In this document: positions 1-7,240 of the stretch, in pieces
Layout: each line of letters begins with the position of its first letter
How positions within the stretch are numbered: position 1 is the stretch's first letter
Source: a virus
IMG/VR virus record: IMGVR_UViG_3300028025_001349
Location: 1-21,512 of that record
Strand: one strand, 5' to 3'
Length of the DNA stretch: 21,512 nt
Translations under genes and position numbers: made by a program
The notes under the pieces: generated by a model
Database searches by the model: none
What the model was told of the DNA's origin: nothing
The model's input: the letters and a program-made list of their open reading frames with translations, nothing else

Positions 1-144
1 ATTGAAGTGTATGAAAACTATCAAGATTCGTTGAGAAAGAATCGTATTCTAACTCAACAAAGATATGAAATGGAATTTGGTCTGCGTTCTGCGCAGAAAT
101 CTTTGGGTAAGGCATTAGCAATGAAAGGTGATACTGATGAGTAA
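1..144 (+). CDS. C-terminal fragment of an unknown protein (truncated by window edge)
   Basis: Frame 1 is open from the first base to a TAA at 142-144 and encodes the last 47 residues of a protein that starts outside the window. The visible part is charged and probably helical, rich in Gln, Arg, Lys and Glu, with no motif I recognise. The stop overlaps the start of the next gene by 8 bases, the tight coupling typical of this block, which supports it being a real gene end. Its function cannot be judged from this piece. Confidence 0.6.
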   Translation: MEVYENYQDSLRKNRILTQQRYEMEFGLRSAQKSLGKALAMKGDTDE

Positions 145-577
145 AGAATATATTGATATGTTAAAACAAGAACGACAAGTTCTACTTGATCGTTACGATC
201 CTTACAGTGAGGGTACTGGGCATTTCAATACTGCTGTTAGCGTATTGACTGCTCGTATTGAAGAGTTGGAATCACCAACTAAATTAAAAGAAGGTTCAGT
301 GTGGGTATTAGTTGAAGCAATTCAATCATATCGTATGCGTTACATGGTCGAAGCACCAGCAACTAATCCAGAATATGCCATGGATGATGTTACAATGGAA
401 GACGCAAAAGAGTTTTCACAACTGGCACTTCCAGAAGTTATTACTAGCCATCGTGTTCTTACTGAAGAAGAAGCACTCACTCTTTGTGATGAAGATAATG
501 ATTATACTAATGGTTGGACTAAAGACCAAAAGATTAATGCATTCTTCACCAAAGAGGGACAGGGAAGAGGATTCTAA
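137..577 (+). CDS. Hypothetical protein, 146 aa
   Basis: I do not recognise this protein. The frame is open from a GTG at 128, but the ATG at 137 is the better start because an AAGGTG Shine-Dalgarno-like sequence sits about 6 bases upstream and the ATG overlaps the previous stop. It is a soluble, acidic protein with a helical N-terminal region (roughly residues 1-48, rich in Glu, Lys and Arg), no membrane segment and no cysteine cluster. It ends just before the DexA-like exonuclease, sharing one base (TAATG), so the two are probably translated together. A role in phage DNA metabolism is only a guess from position. Confidence 0.75.
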   Translation: MSKEYIDMLKQERQVLLDRYDPYSEGTGHFNTAVSVLTARIEELESPTKLKEGSVWVLVEAIQSYRMRYMVEAPATNPEYAMDDVTMEDAKEFSQLALPEVITSHRVLTEEEALTLCDEDNDYTNGWTKDQKINAFFTKEGQGRGF

Positions 578-1146
578 TGTTTATGTTCGATGTTGAAACA
601 CTGGGAGTAGAATCCAACTGCGTGGTTCTCTCTGCAGCTATGGTTCACTTTGATCCAGAGAAACGACCAACCTATCAAGACTTGTTGGACAATGCATGCT
701 TTGTAAAGTTCGATGTCAAGGAACAGATGGGTGTTGGTCGTACTGCATCTAAATCTACACTTGAGTGGTGGAAAGGTCAGCACGAATATGTTCGTAAGAC
801 TTCTCTTGATCCATCTCGTGAAGACATGACTGTGGAAAATGGAATGCAAAAGTTCTATGATTACATGAAACAATTCCCAAATGCTGATAAACAAACTATG
901 TGGGCACGAGGTTCATTAGACCAGATGGCAATTGATTCGCTTGCTGTTAAATTTGCCTTGCAAGAGATTACAGGGTATAATATGTGGAGAGATGTCAGAA
1001 CTGCAGTTGACATTATGTTTGGAACTACAAATGGCTATGTAGAAGTGGATCATCCTCTCTTCAAACGACATGAAGTTATCAAGCATCATCCTGTTCACGA
1101 CTGCGCACTTGACGCAATGCAACTTATGTATGGAAAACAAGTTTAA
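577..1146 (+). CDS. dexA: DexA-like 3'-5' exonuclease (DEDDh type)
   Basis: This 189-residue protein has the layout of a DEDDh 3'-5' exonuclease of the RNase T/DexA type. The first motif is FDVET at residues 4-8 (D5, E7), a middle Asp lies at D115 (SLDQMAID), and the last motif is H170 with D175, five residues apart as expected for the general-base His and final metal ligand. T4 DexA is a 3'-5' DNA exonuclease encoded among early genes. The start overlaps the preceding TAA by one base and the stop overlaps the polymerase start the same way. The symbol is by family resemblance; another DEDDh exonuclease of this group is the main alternative. A promoter-like sequence lies inside the gene at 953-981. 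Confidence 0.8.
   Translation: MFMFDVETLGVESNCVVLSAAMVHFDPEKRPTYQDLLDNACFVKFDVKEQMGVGRTASKSTLEWWKGQHEYVRKTSLDPSREDMTVENGMQKFYDYMKQFPNADKQTMWARGSLDQMAIDSLAVKFALQEITGYNMWRDVRTAVDIMFGTTNGYVEVDHPLFKRHEVIKHHPVHDCALDAMQLMYGKQV
953..981 (+). promoter_or_regulatory. Promoter-like site inside the dexA-like gene, upstream of polymerase
   Basis: TTGCCT at 953-958 and TATAAT at 976-981 are separated by exactly 17 bases. The left part reads TTGCCTTGCAA, identical for 11 bases to the site at 4186 and with the same distance to TATAAT. Transcription would start near 988, giving a leader of about 160 bases before the polymerase gene. Confidence 0.5.
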
Positions 1147-3641
1147 TGGAATTTTACACCAGCGTCCACCCAGTGGGCGACAAGATCCTCGTTAGAGGGT
1201 ATCAAAATGGCAGGGCATATCAGCGTAAGGTAGATTTCTATCCTACGCTTTTTGTCACTTCTAAGGTTGAATCAAAATGGAAGACTCTGGAAGATACATT
1301 CGTTGATGAAATAAAACCTGGAGGTATTCGTGAGACTCGAGACTTCATCAAACGCTATGATGGTGTTGAAGGATTCCCAGTTTACGGTAACACCAACTAC
1401 GCATATCAATACATCAGTGACACCTACGAAGACGATGTCAACTGGGATATGGAACAGATTAAAGTTTACACCATTGACATTGAGACTGAAACTGAGAATG
1501 GATTCCCAGATATTAAGTCTGCCAATGAAGAGGTTCTGCTAATCACTGTCAAGGATCTTCAGTCCAAGAAAGTTATTACCTTTGCTCAAACAAAGTATGG
1601 CGAGTATAAATCTACTCGTTCAGATGTTACGATGGTCAACTGTCGTGACGAACAGCACATGCTCAAAGAGTTTATGATTTGGTGGCAAGGTAATTATCCA
1701 GATGTCATCACTGGTTGGAACACTGACTTCTTTGATAATGTTTATTTGATACATCGTATTCAGCGAGAGTTGGGTGACACATTTGCCAACAAGATTAGTC
1801 CTTGGGGTTATGTCAATCAACGCAAGACTTTCATTAAAGGTAATGAAGAGATTCACTATGACATTCTAGGTATTTCTCAGCTGGACTATCTGGAACTTTA
1901 CAAGAAATATACATATACAAAGCAAGAGTCATATCGTTTGGATTACATCGCTGGTGAAGAACTCGGTGATGCCAAGAAAGAGAATCCAGGAAATGACTTC
2001 AAAGACTTCTACACCAATCACTGGGATATGTTTGTTGAGTATAACATTCATGACGTAGAGTTGGTTGATAAATTAGAAGACAAGATGCGTCTGCTTGAGT
2101 TGCACCTGACCATGGCATACAATGCGAAGATTAATCCTGAAGATGTTTACTCACAAGTCCGTATGTGGGACACTATCATTTATAATCACCTGCGTAAGAA
2201 AGGTATTGTGATTCCAGCGAAGGCATACTCTGGTAAAGATGCTCAGTTCGAAGGTGCTTATGTTAAAGATCCGATGATTGGTATGCACAAGTGGGTTGTT
2301 TCCTTTGACTTGAACAGTCTGTATCCTCACTTGATTATGCAGTATAACATCAGTCCAGAAACTCTAACATCAGAGAAGTTGTCAGTCACTGTTGACAAGT
2401 TACTCAACAAAGAGATTGACACAGACTATCTCAAACGAAGAGACCTTGCCATGACTGCCAACGGCTGGACATATCGCAAAGACATCAAAGGGTTTATGCC
2501 TGAGTTGATGGAAGAGATGTATATCAATCGTTCCAAGTTTAAGAAACAGATGTTGAAAGTCGAACAGGAATACCAAAACGATAAGACAAAGGTACACCTG
2601 TTGAAAGATATCTCTCGTCTTAATAATCTGCAGATGGCAATGAAGATTGCTCTTAACTCTGCTTATGGTGCGATGGGTAATCAATACTTCCGTTACTTTG
2701 ATATTAGAATGGCAGAGGGTATCACGACTTCTGGTCAACTGTCCATTCGTTGGATGGCGAACAAGTTGAATGCATTCCTCAACAAGACTCTCAAGACAGA
2801 GGGTAAAGACTTTGTTATTGCGATTGACACTGACTCAATCTATCTTACACTTGAACATCTCATTGAGAAAGTTTGCGAAGGTAAGAACACTGAGCAGAAG
2901 ATCAAGTACATGGATAAGATTTGCGAAGATGTGTTTCAACCATTCATTGATCAAGGCTACACCGAACTATCAGATTACATGAATGCGTATAGTCAGAAGA
3001 TGGTTATGAAGCGAGAGGTTCTTGCCGATAAAGCCATCTGGACTGCAAAGAAAAGATATGTCATTAATGTTCACAACTCGGAAGGAGTTCAGTTTGCGAA
3101 ACCTAAGATCAAAGTTATGGGTCTTGAGATGGTCAAGTCATCTACACCTGCGGTTATTCGTGACAAGTTGCGTGATTCACTTCAAGTTATCCTCGCAGGG
3201 GATCAAAAAGATCTACATACATATGTTATGGAGTTTAGAAAAGAGTTTGATAAATTACCGATTCAAGAGATTGCTTTCCCACGAGGTGTGAATGGATTGA
3301 AGCAGTATGCAGGCAGTCCAATTTATACAAAGGGTACACCAATTCATGTTCGTGGTTCATTGCTGTTCAATCATCACTGCAAGCGTCTAGGTATTGATAA
3401 GAAGTATCAGCCAATTCGTGATGGAGATAAAATTAAATTTGTGTATGCTCGTACACCGAATCCTTTTAATGAAGATGTGATTGCATTCCCTCAGGTTCTT
3501 CCAAAAGAGTTTAAAATGGAAGCATACATAGATTATGACAAGATGTTTGAAAAGGTATTTCTTGATGCTCTTCAGATTGTCATTGAACCACTAGGTTGGA
3601 AGACGCAAGAAGAAAGTTCATTGGAGGATTTCTTTGGCTAA
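1146..3641 (+). CDS. 43: Family-B DNA polymerase, T4 gp43 type
   Basis: This is the replicative DNA polymerase with proofreading. The 831 residues contain the exonuclease motifs DIETE (D111, E113), WNTDFFD (191-197) and YNIHD (299-303). They are followed by polymerase motif A FDLNSLYP (387-394), motif B ending in NSAYGAMGN (504-512) and motif C DTDS (561-564). All catalytic acidic residues are present. It is slightly shorter than T4 gp43 (898 aa). The ATG overlaps the exonuclease stop (TAATG). The C-terminus is SLEDFFG, in the position where T4/RB69 gp43 carries its sliding-clamp-binding peptide. The last codons also hold the GGAGG ribosome-binding site of the next gene. Confidence 0.97.
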   Translation: MEFYTSVHPVGDKILVRGYQNGRAYQRKVDFYPTLFVTSKVESKWKTLEDTFVDEIKPGGIRETRDFIKRYDGVEGFPVYGNTNYAYQYISDTYEDDVNWDMEQIKVYTIDIETETENGFPDIKSANEEVLLITVKDLQSKKVITFAQTKYGEYKSTRSDVTMVNCRDEQHMLKEFMIWWQGNYPDVITGWNTDFFDNVYLIHRIQRELGDTFANKISPWGYVNQRKTFIKGNEEIHYDILGISQLDYLELYKKYTYTKQESYRLDYIAGEELGDAKKENPGNDFKDFYTNHWDMFVEYNIHDVELVDKLEDKMRLLELHLTMAYNAKINPEDVYSQVRMWDTIIYNHLRKKGIVIPAKAYSGKDAQFEGAYVKDPMIGMHKWVVSFDLNSLYPHLIMQYNISPETLTSEKLSVTVDKLLNKEIDTDYLKRRDLAMTANGWTYRKDIKGFMPELMEEMYINRSKFKKQMLKVEQEYQNDKTKVHLLKDISRLNNLQMAMKIALNSAYGAMGNQYFRYFDIRMAEGITTSGQLSIRWMANKLNAFLNKTLKTEGKDFVIAIDTDSIYLTLEHLIEKVCEGKNTEQKIKYMDKICEDVFQPFIDQGYTELSDYMNAYSQKMVMKREVLADKAIWTAKKRYVINVHNSEGVQFAKPKIKVMGLEMVKSSTPAVIRDKLRDSLQVILAGDQKDLHTYVMEFRKEFDKLPIQEIAFPRGVNGLKQYAGSPIYTKGTPIHVRGSLLFNHHCKRLGIDKKYQPIRDGDKIKFVYARTPNPFNEDVIAFPQVLPKEFKMEAYIDYDKMFEKVFLDALQIVIEPLGWKTQEESSLEDFFG
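3623..3636 (+). promoter_or_regulatory. Ribosome-binding site deciding a TTG start
   Basis: GGAGG at 3623-3627 is followed by six bases and then TTG at 3634. This near-ideal spacing, with no ATG nearby, supports TTG as the start of the hydroxylase-like gene and places the site inside the last codons of the polymerase. Confidence 0.65.
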
Positions 3642-4185
3642 TATTAGAGTTATTAAAACTGGTATCAATGTATCAAAGATACTGAAACAGTTGCAACAAT
3701 ACCCAGAAGACTGGGGTGCTCAGAAAAACATTGAGGGTGTTCATGACTTAGTGGATGAGTTAGGATTCCCAGCAGTGTCTGCTGGTGTATTGCAATTAGT
3801 TATGGGTGGTGTTCATTCTATGGATGAATATGTTGGAGATACAGAATTGTGTATTCCAACTCCTGCAATGCGTAAACATACTGAAGTTATTAGGTTCTTG
3901 CAACGAAACTTCAAACGATTTAGTCGTTGTGGGTTTTTATCATTACCAGTCGGTGGAGAAGTTGGGCAACATATTGATGTGGGTAGTTATTACCTAACCA
4001 GAGATAGATACCATCTTGCAATACAAGGATCCTATGTTTATACTGTTGGTGGAGAATCTTTAAAGATTAATGCTGGCGATCTAATATGGTTCAATAATAA
4101 ACTACCACATGGAACCAAAAATGTTGGTGATGTTGTAAGAATTACATTTGTGTTTGATGTTCCACATTCCAAGAACAATCCATAG
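3634..4185 (+). CDS. Aspartyl/asparaginyl beta-hydroxylase-like 2OG-Fe(II) oxygenase
   Basis: This 183-residue protein resembles the Asp/Asn beta-hydroxylase family of 2-oxoglutarate- and Fe(II)-dependent oxygenases. The iron ligands are H113 and D115 (GQHID) and H159 (LPHGT), and R169 is the likely 2-oxoglutarate-binding Arg. RYHLAIQG (125-132) and GDLIWFNN (148-155) are typical of the fold. The start is a TTG supported by GGAGG six bases upstream, overlapping the polymerase stop by 8 bases. Substrates of phage members are largely unknown; a host or phage protein side chain is the family-based expectation. It is only distantly related to the TET/JBP enzyme further on. The gene ends the polymerase cluster, and a promoter-like site follows directly. 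Confidence 0.8.
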   Translation: MANIRVIKTGINVSKILKQLQQYPEDWGAQKNIEGVHDLVDELGFPAVSAGVLQLVMGGVHSMDEYVGDTELCIPTPAMRKHTEVIRFLQRNFKRFSRCGFLSLPVGGEVGQHIDVGSYYLTRDRYHLAIQGSYVYTVGGESLKINAGDLIWFNNKLPHGTKNVGDVVRITFVFDVPHSKNNP

Positions 4186-4214
4186 TTGCCTTGCAACAAA
4201 ACTTACTGTATAAT
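4186..4214 (+). promoter_or_regulatory. Promoter-like site before the thioredoxin gene
   Basis: TTGCCT (4186-4191) and TATAAT (4209-4214) are exactly 17 bases apart in one of the few real intergenic gaps of the first block. The 11 bases TTGCCTTGCAA recur at 953. A small perfect dyad, GTTGC-CTT-GCAAC (4185-4197), covers the -35 region and could bind a dimeric regulator. Transcription would be expected near 4221, only about 5 bases before the ATG, which would leave the AGGAGA (4215-4220) largely outside the message. The exact start site is therefore uncertain. Confidence 0.55.
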
Positions 4215-4225
4215 AGGAGATATAA

Positions 4226-4477
4226 ATGAAGCTGTTAAAATTTTATGCTGAGTGGTGTGGTCCATGCAAAGGACTTACTATGATTATCAATGGCGCAAAA
4301 GATAAGATTAATATTCCAATTGAAGAATATGATATTGATAATGAAATGTTTATGGCACAAGATTACAAAGTTCGATCTGTTCCAACTCTTGTTTTAGTTG
4401 ATGATAAAAATCAAGAAATCAAACGAAGTGTTGGTTTACTCACTGAAGAGAAATTACTAGAATTCCTGAAAGGTTAA
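4226..4477 (+). CDS. Thioredoxin/glutaredoxin-like protein
   Basis: This is a short thioredoxin-fold protein of 83 residues with the active site WCGPC at residues 10-14 and the cis-proline region SVPTLVL (about 51-57). It is shorter than bacterial thioredoxins (about 105-110 aa), mainly because the N-terminal strand and helix are missing, which is common for phage versions. T4-type phages use such proteins to reduce their ribonucleotide reductase, but no reductase is in this window, so the partner is unknown. AGGAGA lies six bases upstream of the ATG. The gene is followed after one base by uvsX. Confidence 0.88.
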   Translation: MKLLKFYAEWCGPCKGLTMIINGAKDKINIPIEEYDIDNEMFMAQDYKVRSVPTLVLVDDKNQEIKRSVGLLTEEKLLEFLKG

Positions 4478-4478
4478 T

Positions 4479-5555
4479 ATGGCAAGCATACTAGACAAAA
4501 TTAAAAAGAATACAACTATCAAAGACTCTGCGATTCTATCTGAATCAAAGTTCTTTAAGAAGAAGGATATGATTCCTACTTCTGTTCCAATCATCAATGT
4601 GGCTTTATCAGGTCGTCTTGATGGTGGACTCACTCCAGGAATTACAATGTGGGCTGGTCCAAGTAAACACTTTAAGACTGCATTCAGTTTGTTAATGGCT
4701 AAGTCCTACATGGACAAGTATGAAGATGCAGCATTGTTGTTCTATGATTCAGAGTTCGGTACTCCGCAGTCTTACTTCGATACATTTGGTATTGATACAA
4801 AGCGAGTTGTTCATACTCCATTGACTGATGTGGAACAATTGAAGTTTGATATTATGCAACAGCTGTCCAATGTAGAGCGTGGTGATCATTTGATTATCGT
4901 TATTGACTCCATTGGTAATCTGGCTTCTAAGAAAGAAGTTGAAGATGCCATGGAAGGTAAGTCTGTTGCAGATATGTCAAGAGCAAAACAGATGAAGTCA
5001 TTGTTCCGTATGGTAACTCCACACTTAAACCTTAAAGACATTCCACTCGTTGTAGTGAACCATACATATATGGAGATCGGAATGTTTCCGAAAGCCATCG
5101 TTGGTGGTGGCACTGGTGCAATGTACTCAGCTGATAACGTATACATTCTTGGTCGCCAGCAAGAAAAAGAAGGTACTGAGATTGTAGGTTACAATTTTAT
5201 TATCAACGTAGAGAAGAGTCGTTATGTTAAAGAAAAATCTAAGATACCTGTTAGCGTATCTTTTGATGGTGGTCTTAGTAAGTGGAGCGGTTTGCTCGAT
5301 CTTGCTCTTGAATCCAAGCATGTGGTCAAACCAAGTAACGGATGGTATTCCAAGTGTGACCCTGAGACTGGCGAAGTAGAAGCCAAGAAATATCGTCTCA
5401 AAGAAACTGATGATAAAGACTTTTGGTTATCGATTCTTACAAGTAAATCATTCTATGATTTTGTAAAGAACAAATACTCAATTGGTCAGGGTGGACAAAT
5501 GATGCAAGAAGATGAACTTGATAAAGCATTAGAGGAATTAGAATTCGATGAGTAA
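4479..5555 (+). CDS. uvsX: UvsX, RecA-like recombinase
   Basis: This 358-residue protein is the phage strand-exchange recombinase. The Walker A motif is GPSKHFKT at residues 60-67, the characteristic UvsX variant of the RecA P-loop. Walker B is LIIVIDSIG around residues 138-146. A Gly-rich segment, GGGTGAMYSADN (about 209-220), corresponds to DNA-binding loop L2. The C-terminus is acidic (EELEFDE), as in T4 UvsX. UvsX loads on ssDNA with UvsY and drives recombination-dependent replication. It lies directly upstream of the gp40-position gene and gp41, the T4 order. Its stop overlaps the next ATG by 8 bases. Confidence 0.95.
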   Translation: MASILDKIKKNTTIKDSAILSESKFFKKKDMIPTSVPIINVALSGRLDGGLTPGITMWAGPSKHFKTAFSLLMAKSYMDKYEDAALLFYDSEFGTPQSYFDTFGIDTKRVVHTPLTDVEQLKFDIMQQLSNVERGDHLIIVIDSIGNLASKKEVEDAMEGKSVADMSRAKQMKSLFRMVTPHLNLKDIPLVVVNHTYMEIGMFPKAIVGGGTGAMYSADNVYILGRQQEKEGTEIVGYNFIINVEKSRYVKEKSKIPVSVSFDGGLSKWSGLLDLALESKHVVKPSNGWYSKCDPETGEVEAKKYRLKETDDKDFWLSILTSKSFYDFVKNKYSIGQGGQMMQEDELDKALEELEFDE

Positions 5556-5880
5556 ACCTTATATTGTAGTTGAGTCCAAATACAGTGGACATGATGCGAT
5601 AAAGTTGACAGAATACCCATGGGAGGGTATAATCTATACATACGGTAAGATTGAGTTTGAAGAAGACGAAGCAAACTCGACCTTACATTTAAAATTTGAT
5701 TATGAAATTCTTGATAACAACGGCAAGGGATTTACTGATAACGCACCATTTGAAAAATACATTGGTAAGATATTGGAAGAATTGCTTCATGAAGGTATCC
5801 AAGAAAACAATTTAACATATACAGGCGGAACAGAAATTGATGCGAATAGAACAAAAGATTCTGAGCAATCTGATATTTGA
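5548..5880 (+). CDS. Small protein in the gp40 position (possible head-vertex chaperone)
   Basis: This 110-residue acidic protein lies between uvsX and gp41, exactly where T4 carries gene 40 (about 114 aa), the chaperone involved in starting the head vertex. The size and position match, and it has the soluble alpha/beta composition expected, but I cannot confirm the family from residues alone. A GAGGAA sequence lies about 10 bases before the ATG, inside the end of uvsX. The last 41 bases overlap the gp41 gene in a different frame. A perfect sigma70-type promoter sequence (5605-5633) lies within its coding region. Confidence 0.7.
   Translation: MSKPYIVVESKYSGHDAIKLTEYPWEGIIYTYGKIEFEEDEANSTLHLKFDYEILDNNGKGFTDNAPFEKYIGKILEELLHEGIQENNLTYTGGTEIDANRTKDSEQSDI
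5605..5633 (+). promoter_or_regulatory. Perfect consensus sigma70-type promoter inside the gp40-position gene
   Basis: TTGACA (5605-5610), 17 bases, then TATAAT (5628-5633), preceded by GGG. It lies in coding sequence where it reads LT...II, so the match is not forced by a protein motif shared with the other sites. Predicted transcription from about 5640 would serve gp41 (start 5840) and possibly the modification cassette. Confidence 0.6.
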
Positions 5881-7231
5881 TGAGAATTATTGTCGTAAAG
5901 TAATTCCATTTATCAAGAAAGAATATTTTGCAGATCGTAAAGAAGTAATCTTGGCAGACGAGATTGTTTCTTTCTTCACGAAGTATAACAAACCAGCATC
6001 CAAAGAAATCCTACAGATTGAAATTAGTAATAGGAAAGACCTCAACGATAAAGAGTTATCTGAAATTGGCGACTTTATCGGCACATTGAGTCAGGAACCA
6101 GTCAATGAAGACTGGATGTTAGAACATACTGAAAAGTTTTGTAAAGATAGGGCAGTTTATAATGGAGTTCTCTCAGCAATCAGAATCATTGACGGCAACG
6201 ACAAGCAACACACGAAAGACGCTATTCCATCTATTCTTTCTGATGCTCTTGCCGTTTCATTTGATAATCATATTGGTCACGACTATCTTGATGACCACAA
6301 TGAAAGGTATGATTTTTATCACAGGGTGGAAGAGAAGATTGCATTCGACCTTGACATGTTCAATAAAATCACTAAGGGTGGACTATCAAAGAAAACACTT
6401 AATATCTGTCTTGCTGGCACTGGTGTTGGTAAGTCTTTGTTTATGTGTCACGTGGGTGCTGGTTGTTTAGTCCAAGGTAAAAATGTGTTATACATAACTA
6501 TGGAAATGGCAGAAGAGCGCATCGCTGAAAGGATTGATGCGAATCTTCTTAACCTAACCATGGATGAACTAAAAGTTATTGACAGGGATATCTACGAAAG
6601 TCGTATTGCCAAGATTACAGCTAAGACTAAAGGTAAACTAATTGTCAAAGAATATCCAACTGCTGGTGCTCACTCTGGTCACTTCCGTGCTTTGCTGGAA
6701 GAACTAAAGTTGAAACGAGAATTTAAACCTGACATTATTTTCATTGACTATCTCAATATTTGTGCGAGTCAGCGAATGAAGCAAGGTGGCTCAATTAACT
6801 CTTATACATATATTAAGAGCATTGCAGAAGAACTAAGAGGATTGGCAGTTGAGTATAATGTTCCTATTGTATCAGCCACTCAAACTACTCGATCTGGATT
6901 CACAAACTCGGATCCAGGACTTGAAGATACCTCTGAATCTTTTGGTTTGCCAGCGACAGCTGACTTTATGTTTGCTTTGGTCAGCAATGAAGAGTTAGAA
7001 GGTTTGAATCAGATTATTGTTAAACAGTTGAAGAATCGCTATAACGATCCAGGATTCTATAAGAGATTTGTTATTGGAGTTGATCGAGCGAAAATGAAAC
7101 TGTATGATGTAGAAGCATCGGCACAAACGCTAAGTGATTCAGGAAAGCATGATGACGATGAACCAGTATTTGATAAAAGTAATTTTGGTCGTAGACAAAA
7201 AGCAGAATCATTCGAAGGATTTAAATTTTAG
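5840..7231 (+). CDS. 41: Replicative DNA helicase, gp41 (DnaB family)
   Basis: This 463-residue protein is the hexameric 5'-3' replicative helicase. The N-terminal helical region (about 1-150) is followed by a RecA-type core with Walker A AGTGVGKS (192-199), the YITMEM segment (218-223) and Walker B IIFIDYL (about 291-297). Later come the SATQTTRS sensor-like segment and an Arg-containing C-terminal core. I chose the ATG at 5840 over an in-frame TTG at 5837; AGGCGGA lies about 10 bases upstream. The gene overlaps the previous one by 41 bases. The C-terminus, SFEGFKF, resembles the clamp-binding-like tails of the polymerase and TET/JBP enzyme. The next gene follows after nine bases that contain AGGAGA. 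Confidence 0.95.
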   Translation: MRIEQKILSNLIFDENYCRKVIPFIKKEYFADRKEVILADEIVSFFTKYNKPASKEILQIEISNRKDLNDKELSEIGDFIGTLSQEPVNEDWMLEHTEKFCKDRAVYNGVLSAIRIIDGNDKQHTKDAIPSILSDALAVSFDNHIGHDYLDDHNERYDFYHRVEEKIAFDLDMFNKITKGGLSKKTLNICLAGTGVGKSLFMCHVGAGCLVQGKNVLYITMEMAEERIAERIDANLLNLTMDELKVIDRDIYESRIAKITAKTKGKLIVKEYPTAGAHSGHFRALLEELKLKREFKPDIIFIDYLNICASQRMKQGGSINSYTYIKSIAEELRGLAVEYNVPIVSATQTTRSGFTNSDPGLEDTSESFGLPATADFMFALVSNEELEGLNQIIVKQLKNRYNDPGFYKRFVIGVDRAKMKLYDVEASAQTLSDSGKHDDDEPVFDKSNFGRRQKAESFEGFKF

Positions 7232-7240
7232 GAGAAAGTT

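Noticed and set aside
545-574. KINAFF near the end of the 146-aa hypothetical protein as a clamp-binding motif
   Set aside because: It is eight or more residues from the C-terminus, lacks the Ser-Leu-Glu pattern and has no supporting context.
4221-4228. TATAAATG overlapping the thioredoxin start codon, one base from the T4 late element
   Set aside because: As a promoter it would start transcription inside the gene; the TATAAT at 4209 explains the region better.
4450-4477. LLEFLKG at the thioredoxin C-terminus as a further clamp-like tail
   Set aside because: It is the normal last helix of the thioredoxin fold, so the resemblance needs no other explanation.
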